64,000 bases of DNA from Marinimicrobium agarilyticum DSM 16975 (GTDB lineage Bacteria > Pseudomonadota > Gammaproteobacteria > Pseudomonadales > Cellvibrionaceae), in the NCBI RefSeq assembly GCF_000423345.1, contig NZ_AUHU01000009.1, positions 116,859 through 180,858 on the forward strand. The letters are read 5' to 3'. Shown here piece after piece: positions 36,111 to 47,447 of the stretch (positions within the stretch are counted from its first letter, which is position 1; each line of letters begins with the position of its first letter). The notes beneath the pieces are model-generated. The model saw only the letters and a list, made by a program, of their open reading frames with translations, did not search any database and was not told where the DNA came from. Position numbers and translations under genes: made by a program.

Positions 36111-39100
36111 TCAGGACTCCGTCGTCGTCAGTGGGTCAATGCCCTTCCGGTCATTGCGCTGGCGCCAGCGCTGCCAACGCTCACCCACCCGGTCTGCGCA
36201 GAGGTAGAGGGTGGGCACCAGGATCAGGGTCACGGTGGTGGCAAAGAGTACCCCAAAGGCCAGGGAAATGACCATCGGAATCAGAAAGCGCGCCTGCACA
36301 CTCTGCTCCGCCATAATGGGCACCAGTCCGATAAACGTGGTCACCGAGGTCAGAACAATAGCCCGGAAGCGGTCGCGGCCGGCCCGCAACACCGCATCGA
36401 GCACCGCCAGCCCCTGATGCCGAAGCGCATTGATTCGATCAAGCAGCACCAGGTTGTCATTGACCACCACGCCGGCACAGGCCAGAAAGCCCAACATGGA
36501 CAGCATACTGACCTCCCGCCCCATCACCAGGTGGCCGATGACGGCCCCCATAAAGCCGAAAGGAATGGCCGTCAGGATTACCACCGGCTGCCAATAGGAG
36601 CGGAAGTTGACCGCCATCAGGCCGTAAATGATCAGCACCGCGAGTAGGAAGTTCTTGCTCAGGGAGCTCATGAACTCCGCCTGGTCCTGCATATTGCCGT
36701 CCGGCGCCAAAGTCAGCCCCGGGTACTGTTGCTGCCATTGAGTCAGGTTGCGGCGTAGCAATTCCTGCACAATCGCATTGGCATCGCCGCCTTCCTCGAC
36801 GCTTGCACTGATGCCGATGGTGCGTTTGCGATCGCGCCGCTCGATGGATGAATAACCCGGCACGAATTCCACCTCGGCCACTTCCATGAGCGGGATCTGG
36901 CTGCCATCCGGCAGACGGATGCGCATGCGCTCGAGCTGGGAAACGTGACGGCGCTCCTCTCTGGGGTAGCGCACCAGCACCCGAACGTCCTCAATGCCGC
37001 GCGGAATGCGCTGGACTTCCGCCCCGTAGAAGGCCTGACGCACCTGCTCGGCCACCTCTCTCAAGGTCACCCCCAAGGCTTCGGCGCCCGGGCGCAGGTT
37101 GATATCGATCTCCTGGCGGGCCTCCTCAATGGTGTTTTCCACCTCGTACACATCGGGGAAGGTACCGAGCGCCTCGCTGACCGCCTCGGCCGCCCGCTGC
37201 TGGGCTTCCAGGTCATTGTCGGCGATACTCAGGTTCAGGTTAATATCGTCGCCCGCGGCGTTGATGGTGTACTCCAGCCGATATTCCTTGGCTTCCGGAA
37301 TATCGCCGATCAGCTCCCGCCAGCGTCGGCTGACATTCGGGCTGGAGACCTCCCGCTCCTCCGCGCCCACCAGCCCGACGGAAACGTAAATATTGTTCTC
37401 CCAGGCCCAGGTCTGAATACCGTCGATAAAATCCGCACCACCGTCACGGGTCAGTTGCTCATCCGTCTCGAGCTTAAGCGCAGCCGACTCTACCTGACGC
37501 ATGATCCGGCGGGTTTCCTGGAAGGGGGTTCCCTCGGGCAGGGTCACTCTCGCTTCAAGGTAATCCGAGGGCACCATGGGCATAAAGCTGATGATCAACC
37601 AGCCCCCAATAAACACGGCCAGAGACAGAAAGAATGCCACCGCAAAACCGGCCAACGTCGCCAGTTTGTGCTCCAGGAACCGGGTCAGCCCCCGAAGGTA
37701 AACACGCTCGGCGAACCAGTCCAGACCGTTGGCCACTTTTTGGCGGGCATGAGAGAGGTGGCGCAACGCTTGCCAGCGGCTTTCACGCTCAGGCTTCAGG
37801 TGGGAAAGGTGGGAGGGAAGGATGTACAGGCTTTCCACCAAAGAGAACGCCAGGCACAAAATGACCACCACCGGAATCGCAAACGTGATGGTGCCCATGG
37901 CCCCTGGAATCACCATCATGGGGGCGAAAAAGATGATGGTGCTGATCACCGCCAGAAAGACCGGTATGGCCACCAGTTTTGCACCGCTGGCCGCACTGGC
38001 CGTGCCCTTGAGACCCTGCTGATGGCGGGTGTAAATACTCTCACCCACAATAATGGCGTCATCAACGACAATCCCCAGAACCAGCAGAAACGCGAACAGG
38101 GAGATCATATTGACGCTGACCCCGGTGTAGGGCAGCAACCAGACCGCACCGGCGAACGCCGTGGCAATACCGATGCAGACCCAGACCGCCAATAGCGGCC
38201 GCAGAAACAGCATCAGCACAATGAACACCAGAATCAGACCGGTGACGGCGTTCTCCAACAGCAGATTGAGGCGACCTTCATAGAGCTTCGACATGTCCCG
38301 CCAGACTTGCAGGGTCAAACCGGCGGGGAGTATCTCCTGGGTGCGCTCGATATAAGATTTGACCTCGCGGGCCGAGGCGACGATGTCCGGGTTTTCGGTG
38401 ATCGACAACTCCAGAAACACCGCCGGCTTGCCATTGAACTGCGCAAAGACGCTCCAATCGTCGAACCCGTCCCGAATCTGTGCCACATCGCGCAACAGAA
38501 CTTGGGTGCCGTCGGCTTGGGTGATCACCGGAATCCGCCCGAAATCCTCCGCGCTGTAGGCCTGATTGCGGGTCTGAATCTGGATATCGCCGCTGTGGGC
38601 CCGAATCACTCCCGCCGGCACGTTCAAGGACGACTGGGAAATCGCCTGGGCCACCTGATTAAAGCTCAAACCAAAACGGCGCAGACTCTCCTCGGACACC
38701 TCGATGCCCATTTCGTAGGGGCGGGTACCATTGAGTTCGACGTGGGACACCCCGTCCAGCAGGGTCAGTTCGTTGCGCACCCGATTGCCGGTTTCCTTGA
38801 GAGCCGCTTCGCTCACCTCGCCATAGAGCGCCAGGCTCATCAGGAAGCTGCGGCCCACCCGCTGACGGGTGACCGGCCGCTCCACATCCCCCGGGAAGGT
38901 GTTGATGGCATCCACCTGGGTTTTGATGTCGTTAAGCACGGTCTGGGGGTCGTAGCCTTCGACCACTTCGGCGGTAACGGTGCCGTAGCCCTGGTTGGCG
39001 ACGGAAGTGATCTCCTCAATGCCGTCGATATCCGCAATGGCCTCCTCGATTCGGATGACCACCTGCTCCTCCACTTCCGAGGGGCCGGCCCCCGGGTAGC

Positions 39101-39251
39101 TCATGGAGACTTCGATAAAATTCAGCGAGACGGTCGGGAAGACTTCTTTATCCAGCTTGCCGATGCTGGCCAACGCTCCCAGGAAAATCAGAACCATCAA
39201 CAGGTTCGCCGCTACCCGGTTTTCCACAAACCATTGAATCAACCGGTTCAT
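36111..39251 (-). CDS. RND-family efflux permease (HAE/AcrB-like)
   Basis: A 1046-residue inner-membrane antiporter. It has the two-fold RND arrangement: N-terminal helix NRVAANLLMVLIFLGALAS, a large periplasmic loop, a helix bundle with GIVVDDAIIVGE, then a second half with GLMAVNFRSYWQPVVILTAIPFGFMGAVIG and GVVVNDNLVLLDRINAL. The second acidic/charged TM4 region VLGIVVDDAII is typical of exporters driven by protons. Substrate unknown. It overlaps the adaptor gene by 4 bp. No TolC-like outer-membrane gene is adjacent, so a shared one would be used. Confidence 0.95.
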   Translation of the reverse strand: MNRLIQWFVENRVAANLLMVLIFLGALASIGKLDKEVFPTVSLNFIEVSMSYPGAGPSEVEEQVVIRIEEAIADIDGIEEITSVANQGYGTVTAEVVEGYDPQTVLNDIKTQVDAINTFPGDVERPVTRQRVGRSFLMSLALYGEVSEAALKETGNRVRNELTLLDGVSHVELNGTRPYEMGIEVSEESLRRFGLSFNQVAQAISQSSLNVPAGVIRAHSGDIQIQTRNQAYSAEDFGRIPVITQADGTQVLLRDVAQIRDGFDDWSVFAQFNGKPAVFLELSITENPDIVASAREVKSYIERTQEILPAGLTLQVWRDMSKLYEGRLNLLLENAVTGLILVFIVLMLFLRPLLAVWVCIGIATAFAGAVWLLPYTGVSVNMISLFAFLLVLGIVVDDAIIVGESIYTRHQQGLKGTASAASGAKLVAIPVFLAVISTIIFFAPMMVIPGAMGTITFAIPVVVILCLAFSLVESLYILPSHLSHLKPERESRWQALRHLSHARQKVANGLDWFAERVYLRGLTRFLEHKLATLAGFAVAFFLSLAVFIGGWLIISFMPMVPSDYLEARVTLPEGTPFQETRRIMRQVESAALKLETDEQLTRDGGADFIDGIQTWAWENNIYVSVGLVGAEEREVSSPNVSRRWRELIGDIPEAKEYRLEYTINAAGDDINLNLSIADNDLEAQQRAAEAVSEALGTFPDVYEVENTIEEARQEIDINLRPGAEALGVTLREVAEQVRQAFYGAEVQRIPRGIEDVRVLVRYPREERRHVSQLERMRIRLPDGSQIPLMEVAEVEFVPGYSSIERRDRKRTIGISASVEEGGDANAIVQELLRRNLTQWQQQYPGLTLAPDGNMQDQAEFMSSLSKNFLLAVLIIYGLMAVNFRSYWQPVVILTAIPFGFMGAVIGHLVMGREVSMLSMLGFLACAGVVVNDNLVLLDRINALRHQGLAVLDAVLRAGRDRFRAIVLTSVTTFIGLVPIMAEQSVQARFLIPMVISLAFGVLFATTVTLILVPTLYLCADRVGERWQRWRQRNDRKGIDPLTTTES

Positions 39252-40546
39252 GCGTCGGCTCCGCCAGGCTCGGTGGGCGTTTCGGGGGTCTCCTCAGCAT
39301 CGGCTGCGTGCTCCGTTTTACCTTCAACACTGGAAGCTTCTGAGGAGGAGGCCTCCTCCTCGGGAAACCGCACCGCCACGCCCGGGCTGACATACCCCTG
39401 GCGGTCCACAATCACGGCCTCCCCCTCGGTCAACGGGCCTTTGACCCAGATCCGGTCGCCATCCACCTTCAGCACCCGAACGCGCTTTTCCTGGACGATT
39501 TTCTCCCCACCGGCTTCACCGCTTTCGGCTTCCGTTTCCTTCACGGTGTAAATCCGATCTCGCTCGAACACGGCGGTAATGGGGAGCGAGGTGATGTCGT
39601 CCAGCTCACGACCGTCGATGTCCGCCTGGACAAAAAGGCCCATCAACAGTGGCGCCGGATGGCGCTCGGTATTGAACGGCTCCGGCACCTCGGCAATCGC
39701 ATGCAACATGCGGGACTGGGCATCCAGGCTGGCCTCGGTGCGCACCACCGCCCCCTGCCACTGATGGCGCTCGCCCAACACCCGACCTGAGAACGTCACT
39801 GCGGGGCGCTCCGACGGTTCGATGGCCGTACCCAGGGGCAAGTCCAACAACGCGGCCTGATCATCCATCAGCGGCAGACGGACCTGAGCCACCGCATCGT
39901 CATAGATTTCCGCGATGGCGCTGCCGGGGCTGATGAACTGGCCCAGATCGGCCTGGGTCTGGCGAATACGACCGCTGAAAGGCGCGCGGATTTCCGTACG
40001 CTCCAGGTCGAGCCGGGCCTGGTTCCGCTCAGCCCGCGCCGCTTCCACGGCGGCTTCGGCGGCGGCGATCTGGGGACGGCGAAGGAACAACTCGTTGGCC
40101 TGCTGGTTGCCCAGATCCCGCCATTCACGCTCGGCCTGCCGCGCCCGACCGCGCTCTTCGGCCAGGACCCGCTCGGCGTCTCGCAACTGGGATTCGGCCC
40201 GTGCCAGTGCATTCTGGTAGTCCCGCCGGTCCAGGCGCACCAGCCAGTCGCCCTGGTCGAAACGCCCCCCGGCCACAAACTCCGGCGCCGCCTCTACGAT
40301 CTGCCCTCCCACCTGACTGATCAGCTGGATATTCCGCCGCGGCGCCACCGTGCCTTGGGTTTCCACTGTCAAGGCGCGGTCTTCCAGGTTCACCCGGACA
40401 ATCTGTACCACCGGCTCGGGCGGGTCCACCTCGGGGTGAGGCGTCGGCCGGGGCTTCAACATCAACAGCGCCGCGACCCCGACCACACCGATTGCAATAA
40501 TGACCAATACCAGCGGCACGCGTTGTACCCCATAAGACGCTTTCAA
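39248..40546 (-). CDS. RND efflux periplasmic adaptor (membrane fusion protein)
   Basis: A 432-residue HlyD/AcrA-type adaptor with an N-terminal membrane anchor (LVLVIIAIGVVGVAALLML). Lipoyl-like halves lie around GTVAPRRNIQLISQVGGQIVEA and TEIRAPFSGRIRQTQADLGQFISPG, with a long coiled-coil hairpin between (about 125-185; AESQLRDAERVLAEERGRARQ). Beta-barrel and membrane-proximal domains follow. An unusual Glu/Ser/Ala-rich tail of ~35 residues ends the protein. It is the first gene of adaptor-permease-DUF3144. Confidence 0.93.
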   Translation of the reverse strand: MKASYGVQRVPLVLVIIAIGVVGVAALLMLKPRPTPHPEVDPPEPVVQIVRVNLEDRALTVETQGTVAPRRNIQLISQVGGQIVEAAPEFVAGGRFDQGDWLVRLDRRDYQNALARAESQLRDAERVLAEERGRARQAEREWRDLGNQQANELFLRRPQIAAAEAAVEAARAERNQARLDLERTEIRAPFSGRIRQTQADLGQFISPGSAIAEIYDDAVAQVRLPLMDDQAALLDLPLGTAIEPSERPAVTFSGRVLGERHQWQGAVVRTEASLDAQSRMLHAIAEVPEPFNTERHPAPLLMGLFVQADIDGRELDDITSLPITAVFERDRIYTVKETEAESGEAGGEKIVQEKRVRVLKVDGDRIWVKGPLTEGEAVIVDRQGYVSPGVAVRFPEEEASSSEASSVEGKTEHAADAEETPETPTEPGGADA

Positions 40547-40657
40547 AACGCTCCTCCGTTATTCTGCCAGCCCCACCATTGGCGCCAGTCTACTCATACA
40601 CTAGGGCGCAGCCCCATACAGCCCGGAGCCCGGCTTACCGAGCCTGACCGTCCGCTT

Positions 40658-41593
40658 TTACAGTTCATACCGATAGTTGCGCAACCAGATCGCCCCTGCC
40701 GTGAAGCCGGCCGTCACCACCGCACCGAGCCAGAAGGCCGGAGCCGATAGGGCATGCCCCCAATGCTCCAGCAGCGCCCAGGGGCGGAGCTGGGATTGAA
40801 CCAGCGCTTCGAAAGACTCGTGAGACGGCACCCAGACGGCGTTCCAGAGGTTGACGCTGCGCAGCAGCCACAGTTCCACCACCATCAATACCACCGGCAC
40901 CCCAAAGGCCACCAGAAACGGTGACTTGCGCGACCAGGCCGAGGCCAGCAGCAGCCAGGCAAATAATGGGGCGAACCAGAGTGCAAACAGCAACCACCCG
41001 GACATGAGGCCCAGACTGTGGCCGACAAACGTACTCAGCAAGGTCCCCAACCCGGGCATCTCAACCCCCAGCTTGAGCGAGGCGAAGCCCAACATCATCA
41101 ACAGGTGTAGCAGACCCACGGCGAGGGAGGCCACCAGGAAAATGGCCGGGCCCAGCAAGGCCCCGAACACCAGTTTGGTCAGCACGACGCGCGTTTCCGA
41201 CACCGGCAGAGACTTCCAGAACAGCACACTCTTGTCTTTGCGGTCGCCATAGAGGCAGCCCAACAGATACATCTGACTGATCAGCAGCAGGGCGAAGACA
41301 AAGGGAATCGATATCGCCGCCAGAGCCATGCGCAGCACTTGCGGATGACTACTGAACAAATCCCCCCGCATCAACGCCTGCAGCAACTCGGCACCCTCTT
41401 CGAACTCGTTCATTTGCTCCGGTGACTGGCGCCACTCGTTCAACGCCAAATCAATTTCAAAGCTCGAGGTCAGCATGCCCATCAGCAGAAGGGCGGCCAG
41501 CACCAGCGCAATCCAGATCGGCGTGCGCACAAAGCTGCCCCGACTCTCCCAGAACTCCCGCTGAAATTGTATGGGTAAGGGTAAATGGTTCAT
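40658..41593 (-). CDS. ABC-2-type transporter permease
   Basis: A 311-residue membrane protein with about six helices (IALVLAALLLMGML; LAAISIPFVFALLLISQMYL; GPAIFLVASLAVGLLHLLMML and others). The motif YLLGCLYGDRKDKSVLFWKSLPVSET between helices 2 and 3 is typical of ABC permeases paired with YtrA-type regulators and YtrB-type ATPases. It overlaps the ATPase stop by one base. The cargo is unknown; cell-envelope stress or antimicrobial peptide export are roles known for related systems. Confidence 0.88.
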   Translation of the reverse strand: MNHLPLPIQFQREFWESRGSFVRTPIWIALVLAALLLMGMLTSSFEIDLALNEWRQSPEQMNEFEEGAELLQALMRGDLFSSHPQVLRMALAAISIPFVFALLLISQMYLLGCLYGDRKDKSVLFWKSLPVSETRVVLTKLVFGALLGPAIFLVASLAVGLLHLLMMLGFASLKLGVEMPGLGTLLSTFVGHSLGLMSGWLLFALWFAPLFAWLLLASAWSRKSPFLVAFGVPVVLMVVELWLLRSVNLWNAVWVPSHESFEALVQSQLRPWALLEHWGHALSAPAFWLGAVVTAGFTAGAIWLRNYRYEL

Positions 41594-42477
41594 CAGGCTG
41601 TCCTCCCTTGGCTGGCGCCTTTTTGGGCGGGGGTTTGTAGCTTGGCCACAAACAGGTCCGCCAATCCCGGTGTTTTGACCTCACCCAGAGGCGAGAGCAC
41701 CTCGGCGGAGACCCCTTCATAAATCAGGCTTACGCCTCCGAGCAGGGTGCGTTCGTGAATCGGCCCGAACCGGCGCGCTTCCGCTACCTGCTCGGGCGCC
41801 ACCTGCAATTCCACATACTCCCGCTCCAGCGCTTCCATCGTGCTATTGAGCTTGAGCTCGCCGTCACCGATAAACACCACGTCGGTGAGCAGGTGCTCGA
41901 TCTCCTCCACCTGATGGGTGGTAACCAGAATGGTTTTCTGTTCGTCGAAGTAATCATTCAGCAGGCTGGTGTAGAACTGCTTGCGATACAGAATGTCGAG
42001 CCCGAGCGTGGGCTCGTCAAGCACCAGCAGTTGGCTGTCGATGGCCATGATCAGCGCCAGGTGCAACTGGGTGATCATGCCCTTGGACAGCTCCTTCACC
42101 CGGCTGCGCCGCTCGATGCCGGTGCGGGACAGGAAGTCCTCCGCGCGGGCGCGGTCGAACCGGGGGTGAACCCCCTCCATATAGGCCAGTGCTTCGCTGA
42201 CCTTCAGCCAGCCCGGCAAAATGGCGGTATCGGCGATAAAGGACACACGCTCCATCAGCGCGGTGCGATGGCGCTGCGGATTCAGCCCCAGCACCTTCAA
42301 GTCACCGTCCACCGGCGCCAGCCCCAGAATGCCTTTGAGCAAAGTGGTTTTGCCGGCCCCGTTGGGGCCGATCAAGCCCATGATCCGTCCCCGCTCCAGG
42401 GTCAGATCAATGCCTTTCAGTACTGTTTTATCGCCATAGGCCTTGCGTAGCCCGCGAGCTTCGATCACCGCATTCAT
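41593..42477 (-). CDS. ABC transporter ATP-binding protein
   Basis: A 294-residue ATPase. Walker A LIGPNGAGKTTLLKG, signature ELSKGMITQLHLALIMA (a KGM variant of LSGGQ, common in this subfamily) and Walker B LLVLDEPTLGLD with switch His in VTTHQVEEIEHL. The C-terminal extension (about 210-294) is typical of YtrB-like subunits. It is transcribed between the GntR regulator (4-bp overlap) and the permease (1-bp overlap). Confidence 0.94.
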   Translation of the reverse strand: MNAVIEARGLRKAYGDKTVLKGIDLTLERGRIMGLIGPNGAGKTTLLKGILGLAPVDGDLKVLGLNPQRHRTALMERVSFIADTAILPGWLKVSEALAYMEGVHPRFDRARAEDFLSRTGIERRSRVKELSKGMITQLHLALIMAIDSQLLVLDEPTLGLDILYRKQFYTSLLNDYFDEQKTILVTTHQVEEIEHLLTDVVFIGDGELKLNSTMEALEREYVELQVAPEQVAEARRFGPIHERTLLGGVSLIYEGVSAEVLSPLGEVKTPGLADLFVAKLQTPAQKGASQGRTA

Positions 42478-42857
42478 TCGCTTTTCTCCTTACACTGTTG
42501 CGTCACGGCGTCCTGCAAAACCGCCGGTTCAATACCCAATTCCCGCGCCCGACGTATGAGCTCGGGCAACTCTTTTTCCAGAAACAGCTGGCGTTCACGG
42601 GCGAGTAAGCGCTCACGTGCCCCCTCCAGCACGAACATGCCCAGGCCGCGGCGTTTCTCCACCAGCCCCTCATCAACGAGAGCCTGATAGCTCTTCGCGA
42701 CCGTCAGGTGGTTGATGCGATAGTCCGCCGAGAGCTGACGCACTGAGGGCAGGGCGTCGCCCTCGGCAAAGTCACCCCGCAGGATCAGGCGCACGACCCG
42801 CTCGTACAGCTGGCGGTAAATCGGCTGGTCATCGTTCCAGAGGTCGGTCACAATCAC
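42474..42857 (-). CDS. GntR-family regulator, YtrA subfamily
   Basis: A 127-residue repressor. It has an N-terminal winged helix (IYRQLYERVVRLILRGDFAEGDALPSVRQL..., recognition helix NHLTVAKSYQALVDEGLVE) and a short helical C-terminus without an effector domain, the mark of the YtrA subfamily, which controls linked ABC transporters. A palindrome (42874-42893) just upstream of its ATG is a good autoregulatory operator. First gene of regulator-ATPase-permease. Confidence 0.93.
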   Translation of the reverse strand: MIVTDLWNDDQPIYRQLYERVVRLILRGDFAEGDALPSVRQLSADYRINHLTVAKSYQALVDEGLVEKRRGLGMFVLEGARERLLARERQLFLEKELPELIRRARELGIEPAVLQDAVTQQCKEKSE

Positions 42858-42873
42858 TCCTACAGTGAACTGG

Positions 42874-42893
42874 TGTTATACATAACTATAACA
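42874..42893. promoter_or_regulatory. YtrA/GntR operator palindrome
   Basis: TGTTATA-N6-TATAACA is a perfect 7-bp inverted repeat, 16 bp upstream of the GntR ATG and in the divergent region with tex. Position and symmetry fit autorepression by the adjacent YtrA-type regulator. Confidence 0.7.
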
Positions 42894-43022
42894 GCATAAA
42901 TCGGAAGCGCAAGCGTTTTTTGCTCTCACAAAAACGGCGTAAAAACAAGACTGGTCTGGGCCGCCCATTTGCGGATAATGAGCGGCTTCTGTAACTCAAT
43001 TGATGGAAACCCAGGTGCCGTT

Positions 43023-45350
<2,328 letters not shown>

Positions 45351-45359
45351 TCCGACCCG

Positions 45360-45389
45360 GCCCGCCCGAGTTGGTAAAGCCGGGCGGGC
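45360..45389. terminator. Bidirectional hairpin after tex
   Basis: Perfect 9-bp arms GCCCGCCCG and CGGGCGGGC with a 12-nt loop separate tex from the convergent minus-strand gene ending at 45390. Very stable, but no T-run on either strand. Confidence 0.55.
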
Positions 45390-46124
45390 TCAACGGTTGT
45401 TATCCCGGTGGGCCCGCCACAGCAAATACCCGCCCCACAGCATAGCGGCCAACATGATCAGCCGGCCCAGGTTCAGCACGATCGCCGCCAGGGTCTGATC
45501 GTACGCCAACAGACCGGTCTCCCCGAGAAGATACTCCCAATCGTGAACACCGTAGGGCGACGACTTGCCATAATTGCCGCCTAACAGGGGCAACTCCCCG
45601 GCCCGCGCATCCGCCATATAGGGCGCTATATCCAGAAAGTTTTGTCCAAACCACCACATACAAAGGCTCGCACCAAAGGTGTCGTGACGGGTTTTCAGCA
45701 GTGCGATGGCACAGATGAGCGGAATCGCCAGTTGCCCCAGGGTGCCCCCCAAGGAGCCGATAAACTGTCCGAACAGGCCAAATATTACATGCCCCGCCTC
45801 GTGAAACGGCAGGTTCACTTGATGCATAAAGTGAAACCCCCGGCCAAGCTCCTCCACGCTCAGTATTAGGTAACTCATGCCCCACACCACAAACAATCCC
45901 CAAAGCACCAGATACCCGCCCAAGTAGCGTTTCATGGACGGCGTCGGTACAGCAAGATAGGCCCTGAGGGTGGTCAGCCACTCGCCCCAACCGGATCGCC
46001 GAGCCGGCCGGGTCAACTGTTCCCGCCGACGCAGGTAATCATCGTATTTATGAAACACCAGGCCGCACCGGGTGCAGGTCATCTGCCTTTCAGAACGAGG
46101 ATGTTGGCATTTGGGACACTGCAT
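45390..46124 (-). CDS. Zinc-ribbon membrane protein with HEAGH motif
   Basis: A 244-residue protein. The N-terminus is a zinc ribbon (CPKCQHPRSERQMTCTRCG, Cys3, 6, 17, 20), then a basic linker, then about four to five hydrophobic helices. Near the second membrane segment lies VNLPFHEAGHVIFGLFGQF; HEAGH is the HExxH metal-binding pattern of M50-type intramembrane peptidases, and a GQNFLDIAPYMADARAGELP block resembles the NPxxDG-like second region only loosely. A membrane metalloprotease is therefore possible but not certain. TGGAG precedes the ATG. Confidence 0.7.
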   Translation of the reverse strand: MQCPKCQHPRSERQMTCTRCGLVFHKYDDYLRRREQLTRPARRSGWGEWLTTLRAYLAVPTPSMKRYLGGYLVLWGLFVVWGMSYLILSVEELGRGFHFMHQVNLPFHEAGHVIFGLFGQFIGSLGGTLGQLAIPLICAIALLKTRHDTFGASLCMWWFGQNFLDIAPYMADARAGELPLLGGNYGKSSPYGVHDWEYLLGETGLLAYDQTLAAIVLNLGRLIMLAAMLWGGYLLWRAHRDNNR

Positions 46125-46503
46125 GAATGTGCTCCAGTTGGAAAAGTACCGGCGCTTTCAACACCGAACAAACTGTATTTTAAACTCATTCGAAAACGCA
46201 CCACAGCATCCACACGCGCTCGGTAAGTGGACCGTTCTCGATGAGCCATCGTTTATTCTGCATTTTCATACTCGCGATGCTTGAGCAACCGTCTCATTCT
46301 AACTGGAACACAAGGCGGCAAACCGGGTCTACAATGAGTAACACAAGGCAATGAGAAGTCGGCTTGGGCCGACGCAAAATTCCGCTCATAGCGCGGAGTG
46401 CCTTTTTGACGTCGGCGTTTTCGACACTTGTTTTATCGGCCGGTAGGCCTTGTCGCACAACTGAATTTCTAGCCGGTCGGTACGGAAAAGAAAGGAGGTT
46501 GTT
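46125..46503. other. Divergent intergenic region before the CBS gene
   Basis: This 379-bp stretch has no gene with supporting signals. It contains a small hairpin (GTCGGC-TTGG-GCCGAC near 46358-46373) and a TTGACG at 46406-46411 that could be a -35 for the CBS gene, though the -10 spacing is poor. It is more AT-rich than nearby coding DNA. Confidence 0.4.
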
Positions 46504-46935
46504 ATGCAAGTTCGAGACGTGATGACCCAGTCCTGCGAGTTTATTGCACCCAACACCAGCATCAGCGATGCCGCTCGGCGGATGCGCGACCTCGACAGTG
46601 GCTTTCTGGCCATCGGAACCGAAGCCAAAGGCCGGTTGGAGGGCGTTGTGACCGACCGAGACTTGGTGATTCGGGCGCTGGCCGAAGGCTGGAACCCGGA
46701 CGAGACACCGGTCGAACGGGCGGAAACCCATCAGGTGTTGTATTGCTTTGAAAACGACAGCTTGGAGGCGGCCACCAAACGCATGCGAGAGCAACAGATT
46801 TATCGGTTGGTGGTGCTCAACAATCAGGATGAGAAGCAGCTCAGAGGCGTAATCAGCCTGGGCGATATTCTTCGCCGCCGCGAGACCGACTTGGCCGAAC
46901 AGACGGCTGAGGCGATCGCCTCGAAAGCGGCCTGA
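46504..46935 (+). CDS. Tandem CBS-domain protein
   Basis: A 143-residue soluble protein with two CBS motifs: first MQVRDVMTQSCEFIAPNTSISDAARRM-type repeat with DRDLVIRAL at its end; second ETHQVLYCFENDSLEAATKRM with LRGVISLGDILRR. CBS pairs bind adenine nucleotides and often sense energy state. A strong SD AAGGAGG lies just before the ATG. It is followed 64 nt later by the rhodanese gene with an equally strong SD, so the two are probably co-expressed. Confidence 0.92.
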   Translation: MQVRDVMTQSCEFIAPNTSISDAARRMRDLDSGFLAIGTEAKGRLEGVVTDRDLVIRALAEGWNPDETPVERAETHQVLYCFENDSLEAATKRMREQQIYRLVVLNNQDEKQLRGVISLGDILRRRETDLAEQTAEAIASKAA

Positions 46936-46999
46936 ACTCAGAACAGCCCGATGCCACTCGGCCTCTCAATTTTTGGAACGAAGCAACCAGGAGGTACCT

Positions 47000-47326
47000 A
47001 TGCAAGCCATTAGCCGCGATGAATTGAAGATCATGAATGAAGCCGAGCACGAAGATTTTGTGCTGATCAATGTGCTTCCCAACAAAGCATTCAACGACGC
47101 TCACATTCGCACATCCATCAACGTGCCGGTGGATGACGATGACTTTGAGCAGGTTACTGAGAAAGTCGTCGGTGACAAACAACGCAAGGTGGTGGTTTAC
47201 TGCGCGAACTTTGATTGCGACGCCTCACCCCAGGCGGCCAAAAAGCTGGAGAACGCCGGTTTTACCAGTGTCTTCGATTATGAAGGCGGCACGAAAGACT
47301 GGTTTGAGCAGAAAAAAGCGGCGTAA
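47000..47326 (+). CDS. Rhodanese-like domain protein
   Basis: A single rhodanese domain of 108 residues (start ATG 47000 after AGGAGG). It begins AISRDELKIMNEAEHEDFVLINVL and has the active-site loop VVVYCANFDCDASPQAA; the Cys in VYC is the expected sulfur-carrying nucleophile. FDYEGGTKDWFEQ near the end is typical (GG..W). It could carry sulfur or act in stress responses; partner CBS protein upstream. A good terminator follows. Confidence 0.92.
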   Translation: MQAISRDELKIMNEAEHEDFVLINVLPNKAFNDAHIRTSINVPVDDDDFEQVTEKVVGDKQRKVVVYCANFDCDASPQAAKKLENAGFTSVFDYEGGTKDWFEQKKAA

Positions 47327-47352
47327 CCGGATCACCGGGTGACCCCACCAAG

Positions 47353-47378
47353 GGAGCGGCTGACACCGCTCCTTTTTT
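47353..47378 (+). terminator. Rho-independent terminator of the CBS-rhodanese unit
   Basis: GGAGCGG and CCGCTCC form a 7-bp stem with a 6-nt loop, followed by TTTTTT. It lies about 25 bp after the rhodanese stop. Confidence 0.85.
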
Positions 47379-47447
47379 ATGGCTGCAGGATATGTGGCGT
47401 TTCGGCATTGCATTGAGAGCACCACCTCGAAAACGCCAGGAAAGCCC

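Noticed and set aside
36945..39551. Plus-strand open frames (416 and 414 aa) opposite the RND permease
   Set aside because: Antisense to a certain RND transporter, no start signals.
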